Positions 32,754 to 41,911 of a DNA stretch of 64,000 nucleotides are shown here, piece by piece. Both the position numbers and the translations under genes were made by a program. The notes under the pieces were generated by a model. The model searched no databases. It saw only the letters and a program-made list of their open reading frames with translations, and had not been told where the DNA came from. Each line of letters begins with the position of its first letter. Within the stretch, counting starts at the first letter, position 1. Source of the DNA: LGRD01 sp031382215 (lineage in GTDB: Bacteria; Pseudomonadota; Gammaproteobacteria; Burkholderiales; Burkholderiaceae_C); assembly GCA_031382215.1 (NCBI GenBank), contig JANMYQ010000268.1, forward strand, positions 8,005-72,004, written 5' to 3'.

Positions 32754-34937
32754 ATGGCTGCAGCAAACCGCCCCGTCGCACAACGCAACAAGGCCTTGGC
32801 CGAGGGTGCGAGCTACCGCAGCCCCAGCGCGCTGGTCATGCAGCCGGCCCACCTGGAACTGATCGAGCAGTCGCACCAGCGTTGCACGGCGCTCGGTCTG
32901 TCGCGCATCGAACGGCCCGACTTCACGCCGATGATGCGCAGCGACCTGGCCGTCGCGCGCGAGCGCAACCAGCGCCTGTTCACGCACGCCGCGCCGGTGA
33001 TGGAAATGCTGTTCGAGCAGATCGTCAACACCGAAAGCATGATCATGCTGACCGACGCGCAGGGCACGATCCTGCACTCGGTCGGCGACGACGATTTTCT
33101 GGACCGCGCCGGCAAGGTGGCGCTGTCGCCGGGCGTGAACTGGGCCGAACATTCCAAGGGCACGAACGGCATGGGCACGGCGCTGTTCACCGAGTCGCCC
33201 ACCCTGGTGCACGCCGACGAACACTTCATGTACGCGAACAGCTTTCTCACCTGTTCGTCGGCGCCCATCTTCGACCCGCGTGGCAACATGCTGGGCGTGC
33301 TCGACGTGACCGGCGACCAGCGCAGCTACCACCAGCACACGATGGGGCTGGTGCGCATGTCGGCGCGCATGATCGAGAACCACTGGCTGTCCGACGACTA
33401 CGGCGACCGGCTGCGGCTGCACTTCCACAGCCGGGTCGAGTTCATCGGCACCTTGCTCGAAGGCATCATCGTGGTCGGCGCCGACGGCAAGATCCTGGGT
33501 GCCAACCGCAGCGCGCTCGACCAGCTCGACCTGAGCGGCGCGGCGCTGCGCCTGCACACGCTGACCAGCCTGTTCGGCACCACCGCGTCGGCCGTGATCG
33601 ACCACTTCCGCGCGCCGCTGTCGGTGCCGATGTACCTGAGCCTGGACAACGGCCGCCAGTTCCACGTGGCGGCACGCTTCAACTGGCAGGCGCGCCCGCT
33701 GGTGGGGCACCCGCTGAGTGCCGGTGCCGCGGGCGCCGCGGTGCCCAACGCCGGTGCCGCGCCCGGCGCCGCGGCCGAGCCCGAAGTGCATGCCACCGGC
33801 CGCGCCGAACGCGGCGTGCCGCCGTCCGGCCTGCAGTACCTGCAGACCGGCGACGCGCACATCGAGGCGGTGGTGCAAAAGGTGCGGCGCATCATGAACC
33901 GCGACATCCCGCTCTTGATCCTGGGCGAGACCGGCACCGGCAAGGAACTGCTCGCACGTGCGCTGCACCAGGATTCGATCCGCTCACGCCAGCCCTTCGT
34001 CGCGGTGAATTGCGCGTCGATCCCCGAGGCGCTGATCGAGGCCGAACTGTTCGGCTACGAAGAAGGCGCCTTCACCGGCGCCAAGCGCAAGGGCGCGACC
34101 GGCCGGCTGGTGCAGGCCAACGCCGGCACCTTGTTCCTCGACGAGATCGGCGACATGCCGCTGGGCCTGCAGGCGCGCCTGCTGCGCGTGCTGCAGGAGC
34201 GTTGCGTCACGCCGCTGGGCAGCCACAAGTCGATCCCGGTCGACATTGCGCTGATCGGCGCGACGCATCGCAACATGCGCGAGATGATCGAGCGCCACGA
34301 GTTTCGCGAAGACCTGTACTACCGCCTCAACGGCCTGGTGGTGCGGCTGCCGGCGCTGCGCGAGCGCACCGACCTGGGCATGGTGGCGCGGCGCATCCTG
34401 CAGGCCGAGTGCCCGGTCAACACGCCCGAGATCAGCCCGACGGTGATGGACCTGTTCCGCCGTTACGGCTGGCCGGGCAACATCCGCCAGCTCGCCAACG
34501 TGCTGCGCACCGCGGCGGTGATGGCCATCGGTGAACGCCAGATCACCGAAGCGCATTTGTCCGACGATTTTCTCGAAGACGTGCGCCGCATCGCGCCGCC
34601 GGTGCACCCGATGGCGGCGCGGCTGGCGGCGTCGGAGCCGGGCTCATCGTTCTACGCGGCGCAGCCGGCCGGTGCGGCGACGCTGGGCTCGGCCGCGCTG
34701 GCGTCGTTCGGCGGCGCGGCCGCAGCCCCGGCCATCGAGCCGGGCCTGCCTGCGGACGCGACGCCTGGCGCCGAAATCAAGGTCGACAAGCCGGTGGGCA
34801 CGCTGGAGCAGGCCGAAATCGAGATGATGCAGAACGCGCTGGCAGCGGCCGGCGGCAACATTTCCGAAGCGGCCAAGCGGCTGGGCATCAGCCGAAACAC
34901 GATCTATCGCAAACTGCGCTGGAACAAGGCTCGTTGA
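32754..34937 (+). CDS. sigma-54-dependent activator of the aor operon (AcoR-like)
   Basis: A 727-residue enhancer-binding protein. An N-terminal sensor region with GAF-like character (about 75-250, including GVNWAEHSKGTNGMGTALF) is followed by a PAS-like segment, an Ala/Gly-rich linker (about 325-355), the AAA+ domain with Walker A GETGTGKE (about 392) and the sigma-54 contact loop GAFTGA (about 440), another Ala/Pro linker, and a Fis-type helix-turn-helix ending ISEAAKRLGISRNTIYRKLRW. Start ATG 32754 has AGGAG upstream; a longer frame was rejected. The sensor likely binds an aldehyde or acid and turns on the divergent oxidoreductase genes. Confidence 0.93.
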   Translation: MAAANRPVAQRNKALAEGASYRSPSALVMQPAHLELIEQSHQRCTALGLSRIERPDFTPMMRSDLAVARERNQRLFTHAAPVMEMLFEQIVNTESMIMLTDAQGTILHSVGDDDFLDRAGKVALSPGVNWAEHSKGTNGMGTALFTESPTLVHADEHFMYANSFLTCSSAPIFDPRGNMLGVLDVTGDQRSYHQHTMGLVRMSARMIENHWLSDDYGDRLRLHFHSRVEFIGTLLEGIIVVGADGKILGANRSALDQLDLSGAALRLHTLTSLFGTTASAVIDHFRAPLSVPMYLSLDNGRQFHVAARFNWQARPLVGHPLSAGAAGAAVPNAGAAPGAAAEPEVHATGRAERGVPPSGLQYLQTGDAHIEAVVQKVRRIMNRDIPLLILGETGTGKELLARALHQDSIRSRQPFVAVNCASIPEALIEAELFGYEEGAFTGAKRKGATGRLVQANAGTLFLDEIGDMPLGLQARLLRVLQERCVTPLGSHKSIPVDIALIGATHRNMREMIERHEFREDLYYRLNGLVVRLPALRERTDLGMVARRILQAECPVNTPEISPTVMDLFRRYGWPGNIRQLANVLRTAAVMAIGERQITEAHLSDDFLEDVRRIAPPVHPMAARLAASEPGSSFYAAQPAGAATLGSAALASFGGAAAAPAIEPGLPADATPGAEIKVDKPVGTLEQAEIEMMQNALAAAGGNISEAAKRLGISRNTIYRKLRWNKAR

Positions 34938-34939
34938 AC

Positions 34940-35905
34940 TCACGCCCCCTGTGACGTGAGCGCCGCGGCCCACTGGCGGGCTGCCTCGGTGAGGGCCTGG
35001 CGCATCGGCGGCGAGTCCATGTCGTGCCCCGCCGCTTCGACCCAGCGCACGCGGGCATGCGGCCAGCGGGCCGCCAGCCTCGCCGTCACATCGGGGTGGC
35101 ACACCGCGTCCTGCAAACCATGCACGAGGCTCAGCGGACGAGTGTCGAGCGCGGTTCGAATGTCGTCGAGCCAGCCTTCGACGACCCCCGGTTGCACGAA
35201 GCAGTGCTGGCGCAAGTAGTGCGCTTGCACGGCCAGGCTGGCGGGCAGTTCATCGGGCTGCGCATCGGCCTGTGGTTTCGACGTCTCGGGCGGATTGAAG
35301 GCTGCATACTTCTCGGCCTGCAAGCCGCCGCTGCGGCCCTGCGCTGCTTCGAACGCCTGCCATGCCAATGCGACACGAGCAGGCGACACCGAGGTTTGAA
35401 GCAAATCCAACGGGTCGGCCGACACGGCGCCGAGCCACGCCGCACCGTCATCACCCAACCACGCCGCCCACGGCTCGAAGAAGCGCGCGACCTCGGCATC
35501 GCTGCCCAGAAAAGCACTCCGCAGGAACAGGCCACGCACCCGCTGCGGGTGCGCCGCCGCGTAGGCCACGGTCACCAGCGCGCCCCACGACCCGCCGACC
35601 ACGCCCCAGGTCTCGATGCCCAGTTCGGCCCGCAGGCGCTCGATGTCGCCCACCAGATGCGCCAAGCTGTTGTGCTCCAGCCGCCCCGCGGGAAGGCTCT
35701 GGCCGCAGCCACGCTGATCGAAACCGATGCAACGCACCGGCAGGCCGTCGAACCACGCGAACGGCGCCACTCGCGTGCGCCCGCCCGGACCGCCGTGGAG
35801 CACCAGCACGGGCAAACCCCCGGGCAAACCCGTCTCGCACCACCAGACACGGTGGCCATCGCGTTCGGGCAAATACCGACCGTCGGGGAGGACTTGAATG
35901 GGCAC
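34940..35905 (-). CDS. prolyl aminopeptidase-like alpha/beta hydrolase (S33)
   Basis: A 321-residue alpha/beta hydrolase. Family S33 marks are the oxyanion loop VLHGGPGG, FDQRGCGQS, the nucleophile elbow VGGSWGALV, the acid in VHGLQDAV and the catalytic histidine in EAAGHDMDSPPM. These match proline iminopeptidases, which release N-terminal proline from peptides, though specificity is not certain. It has no signal peptide. It is convergent with the sigma-54 regulator and divergent from the TctC receptor gene. Confidence 0.87.
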   Translation of the reverse strand: MPIQVLPDGRYLPERDGHRVWWCETGLPGGLPVLVLHGGPGGRTRVAPFAWFDGLPVRCIGFDQRGCGQSLPAGRLEHNSLAHLVGDIERLRAELGIETWGVVGGSWGALVTVAYAAAHPQRVRGLFLRSAFLGSDAEVARFFEPWAAWLGDDGAAWLGAVSADPLDLLQTSVSPARVALAWQAFEAAQGRSGGLQAEKYAAFNPPETSKPQADAQPDELPASLAVQAHYLRQHCFVQPGVVEGWLDDIRTALDTRPLSLVHGLQDAVCHPDVTARLAARWPHARVRWVEAAGHDMDSPPMRQALTEAARQWAAALTSQGA

Positions 35906-36090
35906 AGTGGCGCCTTCCTGAGAGCAGGTGATTTGAGGCCTGCAGTGTGCGTGACGCGAGCACCCTCAGGCGTGAACCCTTGTCGAGAAAGAAGCTCCAA
36001 CCCGCCGCCGTCCCGGCCAAGGGCCCGAGACAATCGACCATCCCACCCACCCACCACCCACCCGAACCGCATGCAATTTACGTCATCGCC

Positions 36091-37089
36091 ATGAGCGCCC
36101 GGCAACCCCCATTGGTGCAGCGCACGTCTCGCCGCCAGGCCCTGCGCATGATGGCGGGTGCGGCCGCGCTCGCCGCCCCCGCACTGCGCGCCAGCGAGAG
36201 CTTCCTGACCCGCCCCGTCACGCTGTGGGTGCCCTGGCCTGCCGGCGGTGCCACCGACCTGACGATGCGCCTGCTGGCCGAACTGGCCGGCAAGCACCTG
36301 GGCCAGCGCGTGGTGACCGAGAACCGCTCGGGCGCCGGCGGCACCCTGGTGATGCCGGTGCTGCAGCAGGCCGCGCCCGACGGCTACACGATCGGCCAAC
36401 TGCCGCAGCCGGTGTTCCGCGCGCCGCACACGCAGAAGGTGCTGTGGGACCCGATCCGCGACACCACGCCCATCATCCAGATCAGCGGCGTGACCTTTGG
36501 GGTGGTGGTGCCCAGCGCCAGCGAGTTCCGCAGCTTCGAAGACCTGCTGGCCTATGCGGCCGCTCGCCCGGGCGAACTCAGCATCTCGACCAACGGCGCC
36601 GGCACCACGCCGCACGTGGTGATGGACGACCGGTTCGGGCGCCGCAGCCTGCGCTACATCCACGTGCCTTACAAGGGCACCTCGGAGCAGATGGTGGCGG
36701 TGGCGGCCGGGCAGGTGATGGCGGGGGTCAACTCCAACGGCTTCGCGCCCTTCGTCGACGCCGGGACCTTGCGCCTGCTGGTGACCTTTGGCGAACACCG
36801 CACGAAGCGCTGGCCCACGGTGCCCACGCTGAAAGAGCTGGGCATGGGCATCGTCGCCACCTCGCCGTACGGCCTGGCAGGCCCGCGCGGCATGGCGCCC
36901 GGCATCGTGAAGACTTTGCACGACGCCTTCAAGGCCGCGATGTACGAGCCGCAGCACATGGCCGAGCTGGCCAAGTACGACCAGGAACTGGTCTACCTGA
37001 ACAGCGAAGACTACGGCCGCGCGATGCGCGAGAACTTTGCCAACGAGCGCCGCATCGTCGAGAAGCTGGGGCTGGGCAAGACCTTGTAG
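36091..37089 (+). CDS. Bug/TctC-family periplasmic solute receptor
   Basis: A 332-residue tripartite tricarboxylate transporter receptor. The N-terminus SRRQALRMMAGAAALAAPAL is a twin-arginine or Sec-type export signal. Bug signatures follow: RPVTLWVPWPAGGATDLTMRLL, LGQRVVTENRSGAGG, PDGYTIGQL, YIHVPYKGTSEQMVAVAAGQV and RWPTVPTLKELG. Such receptors bind small organic acids or vitamins; no TctA/TctB permease is near, common for orphan Bug proteins in Burkholderiales. Start ATG 36091 was chosen because upstream in-frame sequence is unlike a signal peptide. Confidence 0.9.
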   Translation: MSARQPPLVQRTSRRQALRMMAGAAALAAPALRASESFLTRPVTLWVPWPAGGATDLTMRLLAELAGKHLGQRVVTENRSGAGGTLVMPVLQQAAPDGYTIGQLPQPVFRAPHTQKVLWDPIRDTTPIIQISGVTFGVVVPSASEFRSFEDLLAYAAARPGELSISTNGAGTTPHVVMDDRFGRRSLRYIHVPYKGTSEQMVAVAAGQVMAGVNSNGFAPFVDAGTLRLLVTFGEHRTKRWPTVPTLKELGMGIVATSPYGLAGPRGMAPGIVKTLHDAFKAAMYEPQHMAELAKYDQELVYLNSEDYGRAMRENFANERRIVEKLGLGKTL

Positions 37090-37106
37090 CGTCATGGCCG
37101 GCCGGC

Positions 37107-38252
37107 TCAGCCGGTGACCAAGCCCTCCATCAGCACCACCTCGAAGTTCGAGCCCGCCACGCTGCCGAGCTGCTCGTTCAGCGTGTCGTTATTCCAGCGC
37201 TCGTCGGGTGCGCCGCTGACGAACCAGTTGCTGCCGTTGTCGGCCATGAACATGCCGTAGGTCTTCAGCGCGGTCAGGATCGCGCGCACCTCGGTGCTGA
37301 AGCTGGCCGGGATCACGTAACTCGCTTTCAGGCGCACGCGCATGCCCATCGGCGCCAGGTTGGCGCTGGTGCTGTTCGAGGCCCAGTGCGTGGCCGGCGG
37401 CAAGTAGGCGCGGCGCGAGGTCTGCACCGTGAAGCGCAAGGCGTGGCGGATGCCGCCCGGGCCGCGCGCCGCCTCTTCATAGCGCACCAGGCCGGGGAAG
37501 ATCGGCAGGCCGGCGGCATCGGCGCTCGTCCAACCGTCCTGCCCGCCGGGGCGCACGGTGTTGCTGTCGAGGTGGAACACGGCGCCTGAATCGGCATTCC
37601 ACGACCCGTTCACCTGCTTGAACGCGGTGAACAACTCGTACAGCCGGTTGTTGTCCTTGTCGATCACCACCACATGCCGGTCGCCCGGGTTGTTCGGGTT
37701 GTCGGCACCGCCTTCGACCAGCGCATCGGGGGGAATCGGGTACGGGCCCGGGTCGCTCTCGTCACCGTACGCCGTGAAGGTGATGGCCACGCGCGACTGC
37801 GTGCCGCTGACGATTGAATAGGGAATGCCGATGATGCCGCCGTTGTACAAGCCGGCACCGAAGTCGGGGTGCAGGCCGGTGGCGGTGCCGATGCTGGCGA
37901 TGAGGTTGGCCGAGTTAGGGTCCACCGGTGCGGCCGAGATGTCGGTGTTCCAGGGGTTGCTGGCCGGGAAAGCGATCGCGCCATTCGTCGGTGCGCCGAT
38001 GCCGAGCGCCGCTCCGGTGAACGAACCGTAGACGGGGGGAACGGGCGCAGGGGCTGGAGCGGGTGCGGGCGTCGCGGGTGCCGGCGGCGGCGAAGGAACC
38101 GGCCCCGGCGTGGCCGGCGGCGGTGGCGTGGGTGGCGGCGTTCCGCCGGTGGGTGGCGGCGCAGGTGCAGCGTCGCCACTGCCGCCACACGCGGCCAGCC
38201 ACAAGGCAGAGAGTGCGGCCAGCGCCGCGCGTCGATCGGGGTCTTGCGTCAT
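37107..38252 (-). CDS. exported lipoprotein with proline-rich linker, unknown function
   Basis: A 381-residue lipoprotein: a signal with lipobox LWLAAC, then a Pro/Ala-rich linker of about 45 residues, then a globular part. Repeated aromatic-Pro-Asn features such as FPASNPWNTDIS, IGIPYSIVS, GDRHVVVIDKDNNRLYELF, GWTSADAAGLPIFPGLVRYEE, MGMRVRLKASYVIP and TYGMFMADNGSNWFVSGA look like a conserved surface-protein family, but I do not recognise its name. The start overlaps the upstream ABC exporter stop by four bases, so the two may be linked functionally. Confidence 0.7.
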   Translation of the reverse strand: MTQDPDRRAALAALSALWLAACGGSGDAAPAPPPTGGTPPPTPPPPATPGPVPSPPPAPATPAPAPAPAPVPPVYGSFTGAALGIGAPTNGAIAFPASNPWNTDISAAPVDPNSANLIASIGTATGLHPDFGAGLYNGGIIGIPYSIVSGTQSRVAITFTAYGDESDPGPYPIPPDALVEGGADNPNNPGDRHVVVIDKDNNRLYELFTAFKQVNGSWNADSGAVFHLDSNTVRPGGQDGWTSADAAGLPIFPGLVRYEEAARGPGGIRHALRFTVQTSRRAYLPPATHWASNSTSANLAPMGMRVRLKASYVIPASFSTEVRAILTALKTYGMFMADNGSNWFVSGAPDERWNNDTLNEQLGSVAGSNFEVVLMEGLVTG

Positions 38253-40150
38253 GCCGTGTGCTCCATCACTGGCAAGGGCTGGTGGTCGCCCTGGCCCTGG
38301 CCCTCGTCGTCGATCTCTTCACCGAGGAAACCGCCGCTCTGGTGAGCCCACAGCCGCGCATACAAACCGCCTTGCGCGAGCAAGCTGCGGTGGTCGCCCT
38401 CTTCGACGATGCGGCCCTTGTCCATCACCACCAGCCGGTCCATCGCGGCGATGGTGGACAGGCGGTGCGCGATCGCGACCACCGTCTTGCCTTCCATCAA
38501 GCGGTACAGGCTGGCCTGAATGGCGGCCTCGACTTCGGAGTCGAGCGCGCTGGTGGCTTCATCGAGCAGCAGGATCGGCGCGTCCTTCAGCATCACGCGC
38601 GCAATCGCGATGCGCTGGCGCTGCCCGCCCGAGAGCTTGACGCCACGCTCGCCCACGTGGGCGTCGTAGCCGCTGCGGCCTTTCGGGTCGGTCAGGCCCT
38701 GGATGAACTCGTGCGCCTCGGCGCGCGTGGCGGCAGCGACCATCTGCACGTCGTCGGCATCGGGACGGCCATACAGGATGTTGTCGCGCACCGAGCGGTG
38801 CAGCAGCGAGGTGTCCTGCGTGACCATGCCGACCTGCGCGCGCAGCGAGTCCTGCGTGACCAGCGCAATGTCCTGCCCGTCGATCAGCACGCGGCCCTGC
38901 GCCACGTCGTGAAAGCGCAGCAGCAGGTTCACCACGGTGGACTTGCCGGCGCCCGAGCGCCCCACCAGGCCGATCTTCTCGCCGGCGCGGATGTGCAGCG
39001 ACAGCTTGTCGATCACCGGCGGCTTGCTCGTGTCGGTGCTGCCGTAAGCGAAGCTCACCGCATCGAAGCGCACCTCGCCGCGGCTCACCTTCAGCGGCAC
39101 CGCGTCGGCCCGGTCGACCACCGCGTGCGGGCGCGCCAAGGTGTTGACGCCGTCCTGCACCGTGCCGATGTGTTCGAACAGCGACGACATCTCCCACATG
39201 ATCCAGTGCGAGATGCCGTTCAGCCGCAGCGCCATCGCGGTGGCCGCCGCCACGGCGCCCACGCCGATCTGGCCCTGCATCCACAACGCCAGTGTGGCGC
39301 CGGTGGTGGCCAGGATCAGCAGCATGCTCAAGGCCTGGTTGGTGATCTCGAAGCCGCTGACCAGGCGCATCTGCGCATGCACCGTGGTGATGAACTCCTG
39401 CATCGCCGAACGCGCAAAGCCGGCCTCGCGCTTGGCGTGCGAGAACAGCTTGACGGTGGCGATGTTGGTGTACGCATCGGTGATGCGCCCGGTCATCAGC
39501 GAGCGTGCATCGGCCTGCTCGGTGGCCACCCTCCCCAGGCGCGGCACGAAGTACCACACCGCCACCACGTACAGCAGCAACCAGCCGATGAAGGGCAGCA
39601 CCAGCAGCAGGTCGAAGCTGCCCACCACCGCGACCATGGTGACGAAGTAGATCACCACGAAGACCATGATGTCGCAGATGATCATCACCACGTCGCGCGC
39701 GGCCAGCGCGGTCTGCATCACCTTGGCCGCCACGCGGCCGGCAAACTCGTCCTGGTAGAAGCTCATGCTCTGGCCGAGCATGCGGCGGTGGAAGTTCCAG
39801 CGCAGCAGCATCGGCATGTTGCCGGCCAGCGTCTGGTGCTTCAAGAAGGTCTGCAGCGCGATGAACAGCGGGCTGACCAGCAGGATGCCCGCCAGCATAG
39901 CCAAGGTGCCGCGCTCCTGCGCCCACAACTGCGTGGGTGCCACCGCGCCGAGCCAGTCGACGATGCGCCCGAGCATGCTGAACAGCAGCGCTTCGAACGC
40001 GCCGATCACCGCCGTCAGCAAGGTCATGCCGGCGATGTAGGGCCGCAGCCCGCGCGTGCACGCCCACACGAATGCGAAGAAGCCGCGCGGCGGCTGGGCC
40101 GGCTCCGTGTCCGGGTACGGGTGAACCAGCTTCTCGAAATAACCGAACAA
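38249..40150 (-). CDS. ABC exporter, fused membrane and ATPase domains
   Basis: A 633-residue half-transporter. The N-terminal half has about six helices (PYIAGMTLLTAVIGAFEALLF; LAMLAGILLVSPLFIALQ; IICDIMVFVVIYFVTMVAVVGSF; LLVLPFIGWLLLYVVAVWYF). The C-terminal ATPase has Walker A GRSGAGKSTVV, Q-loop TQDTSLL, signature LSGGQRQRIAIARV, Walker B APILLLDEATSALD and AHRLSTI. It resembles multidrug/lipid exporters of the MsbA/MdlB type; cargo unknown. It acts as a dimer. Confidence 0.9.
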   Translation of the reverse strand: MFGYFEKLVHPYPDTEPAQPPRGFFAFVWACTRGLRPYIAGMTLLTAVIGAFEALLFSMLGRIVDWLGAVAPTQLWAQERGTLAMLAGILLVSPLFIALQTFLKHQTLAGNMPMLLRWNFHRRMLGQSMSFYQDEFAGRVAAKVMQTALAARDVVMIICDIMVFVVIYFVTMVAVVGSFDLLLVLPFIGWLLLYVVAVWYFVPRLGRVATEQADARSLMTGRITDAYTNIATVKLFSHAKREAGFARSAMQEFITTVHAQMRLVSGFEITNQALSMLLILATTGATLALWMQGQIGVGAVAAATAMALRLNGISHWIMWEMSSLFEHIGTVQDGVNTLARPHAVVDRADAVPLKVSRGEVRFDAVSFAYGSTDTSKPPVIDKLSLHIRAGEKIGLVGRSGAGKSTVVNLLLRFHDVAQGRVLIDGQDIALVTQDSLRAQVGMVTQDTSLLHRSVRDNILYGRPDADDVQMVAAATRAEAHEFIQGLTDPKGRSGYDAHVGERGVKLSGGQRQRIAIARVMLKDAPILLLDEATSALDSEVEAAIQASLYRLMEGKTVVAIAHRLSTIAAMDRLVVMDKGRIVEEGDHRSLLAQGGLYARLWAHQSGGFLGEEIDDEGQGQGDHQPLPVMEHTA

Positions 40151-40466
40151 GAACCACTCTCCTCACGGGCAAGGCCGCGAGGTTAGCCGATCACGCCCGG
40201 CATTCGTGATGAAGGGGGTGAAAGACGCCCTACTTCCAGCGATCCCAGGCGCCGCAGCCCGGCACAATGCGAAGCTTCAAAGGCGACAAACCGACCGCGC
40301 GATTGGGCGGGCTTCCGGAACCCGTACCCGGCGCCAGAAAACCGTCTCTGCATCGACGCGGTGCAAGTGTCCGGAAGCCCATGGGCCACCTTGCGGTGGC
40401 CCTTCGCTTTTGCGGCGAGACTCTCATGTTGAGTTGTCTGTCGCAATACAAGCTTCGGGGTTCCTC
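40151..40466 (+). ncRNA. structured region ending in a terminator: candidate small RNA
   Basis: This 316-base gap has no credible gene but strong RNA-like structure. An 11-base perfect inverted repeat, GGGCTTCCGGA (40309-40319) and TCCGGAAGCCC (40370-40380), encloses a nested seven-base hairpin (40349-40365, triloop). Two bases later a perfect eight-base stem with TTGC loop (40383-40402) is followed by TTCGCTTTT. The whole reads as a small RNA or attenuating leader on the plus strand, roughly 40260-40412. No matching known RNA family is recalled. Promoter is unclear; CACAAT near 40264 could be a -10 box. Confidence 0.4.
40383..40402 (+). terminator. intrinsic terminator hairpin
   Basis: GGGCCACC-TTGC-GGTGGCCC forms a perfect eight-base stem with a four-base loop, followed by TTCGCTTTTG. 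The T-rich tail is on the plus strand. It would end the structured element described above, 64 bases before the antitoxin-like gene. Confidence 0.6.
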
Positions 40467-40766
40467 ATGCGCACCATCGCCATCCGACTCGACGACCGCA
40501 CCGACGCCCTCTTTCGTGCGGCTTGCGAACGCCTGGGCCTGAGCCAGACCGACGCGGTGAAGGCGGCCATCGAGCAACTGGCCGAACTACACCGGCCCTC
40601 ACCGGCCGAACTTGCCAGGCAGCTCGGCCTGATCGGCGGCTTCAGGAGCGGTGCGGGTGATCTGGCAGCCGACCATCCGCAGCATCTGAAACAACGGCTG
40701 CGCGCCAAGCTGCAGCGTGACTCGAAGGCCGCGCCTCCCGCGCGCCGCCGCGCCGACAGCACCTGA
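40467..40766 (+). CDS. orphan ribbon-helix-helix antitoxin-like protein
   Basis: A 99-residue protein beginning MRTIAIRLDDRTDALFRAAC, the beta strand and first helix of a ribbon-helix-helix DNA-binding domain, then GLSQTDAVKAAIEQLAEL. The C-terminal part, SPAELARQLGLIGGFRSGAGDLAADHPQHLKQRLRAKL, resembles the toxin-binding tail of VapB-type antitoxins whose partner is a PIN nuclease. No PIN or other toxin gene follows: the next gene is the cytochrome on the opposite strand. It may be an orphan antitoxin or a remnant of a pair. Confidence 0.7.
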   Translation: MRTIAIRLDDRTDALFRAACERLGLSQTDAVKAAIEQLAELHRPSPAELARQLGLIGGFRSGAGDLAADHPQHLKQRLRAKLQRDSKAAPPARRRADST

Positions 40767-40783
40767 TCGACCTGACCGCCGCC

Positions 40784-41911
40784 CTACTTCGCGCTCGCCG
40801 CCACCGGAATCTTGTGAAACACCCCCAACGCGGCCGTGTTCAAGTCCTTGCTCCCTGAATCCAATGTGACCTTGCCCGCTGGCCCGCTCGCCGCCGGCGC
40901 CGGCATCACCCCCGCCAGCACCGGGTAGTCCTTCAACGGGCTCACGCCATTGAGCGGCTTGTACGTGCCCTTGTGGCAGGTGGCGCAGCCGACCTTCGGG
41001 CCGTCGCCTTCGGCGCTGAGCCGGTTGGCGGGGAACAAGGGCTGCAGCGGGATCAGGTAAGCCGAGTTCAGCTCGCGCACCATGCGGATGCCGTGCCACG
41101 CGGTGGCGCGTTGCGGGGTGCTCTGATCCCAGCTCGCCAAGGCGCGCGAGGCGTGGCAGTAGGTGCAGTTCACGCCGAGCGAGTTGGACATGTACATCAT
41201 CAGCGAGTAAGTCCACTCGGCCTGCTTGATGGAGTGGATGTTCTCACCCGCGAGCGCTTTGGTGCCCTGGATGCGGATGTTGTTGTCGCTGATCAGGAAG
41301 GTCGACAACGGGTCGGTCGGCAGCGACGAGCCGCTCGCGTGCGGGGTCGGCGTGTTCTGCCCGGCGCGGTTGCCGAGCAGGCCCGACGTGCCACGCAGGT
41401 CGGGCGCGGCAAACCAGTCGCCCGAGGGCACGGCCTGGCCGCGGTGGCAGGTCCAGCAGGTCACGCCGGTGCCACCCACGTGGGCCTTCCATTGGGTGTT
41501 GATCTGGCGCGTCATCGTCAGCATGCGGCGCGCCACGACCTTGGTGTACTTCTCGTCCGACTCCAGTTTGTCGGGGTTGTGGCAGTAGTCGCAACCCTCC
41601 ACCGGCGCGACCCAGGTGGACAGGGCCTGCATCAGGCGCGAGAACTCGGTGGCGCTCAGGTCGTTCAGCACCTGCACGTTCTTGAACACCTCGCCCACCA
41701 TCGGCGAGTCGGGGTCGGCCGGCTCTTCGGGCTCGGGAATCTTGTTCAGCTCGGCCACGCTGGCGAGCTTGCCCGAGGTGTAGAGCTGCGCCGTGTTCAG
41801 GCCGCGAAAGCCGTGCTGCACCGACTGCGGCCTCTCGCAAGCTGCCAACACCGCCAGCAGCGCCGACAGGCCCGCGCAGGCCGCCACTCGCCAACTGCGA
41901 GCGGTCTTCAC
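40784..41911 (-). CDS. tetraheme cytochrome c lipoprotein, reaction-centre (PufC) type
   Basis: A 375-residue lipoprotein (lipobox ending LAVLAAC, Cys25) with four c-type heme sites CDYCH (about 107), CWTCH (152), CTYCH (249) and CATCH (309). Spacing and the surrounding GFRGLNTAQLY, NVQVLNDLSATEFSRLMQALSTWVAPVEGC and WTYSLMMYMSNSLGVNC segments match the photosynthetic reaction-centre cytochrome subunit. No puf, puh, bch or crt gene is in the window, so it probably serves respiration or another electron path. GTG 41911 overlaps the HiPIP stop by four bases. HiPIP is a known electron partner of this cytochrome, so the pair should work together in the periplasm. Confidence 0.88.
   Translation of the reverse strand: MKTARSWRVAACAGLSALLAVLAACERPQSVQHGFRGLNTAQLYTSGKLASVAELNKIPEPEEPADPDSPMVGEVFKNVQVLNDLSATEFSRLMQALSTWVAPVEGCDYCHNPDKLESDEKYTKVVARRMLTMTRQINTQWKAHVGGTGVTCWTCHRGQAVPSGDWFAAPDLRGTSGLLGNRAGQNTPTPHASGSSLPTDPLSTFLISDNNIRIQGTKALAGENIHSIKQAEWTYSLMMYMSNSLGVNCTYCHASRALASWDQSTPQRATAWHGIRMVRELNSAYLIPLQPLFPANRLSAEGDGPKVGCATCHKGTYKPLNGVSPLKDYPVLAGVMPAPAASGPAGKVTLDSGSKDLNTAALGVFHKIPVAASAK

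Noticed and set aside
35150..35175. tRNA T-loop-like sequence (GGTTCGAATG)
   Set aside because: It lies inside the prolyl aminopeptidase gene and has no matching acceptor or anticodon stem. No tRNA was found in the window.
35453..36050. Extra gene upstream of the TctC receptor on the minus strand
   Set aside because: It is an out-of-frame reading of the alpha/beta hydrolase gene and the divergent spacer, without its own domain.
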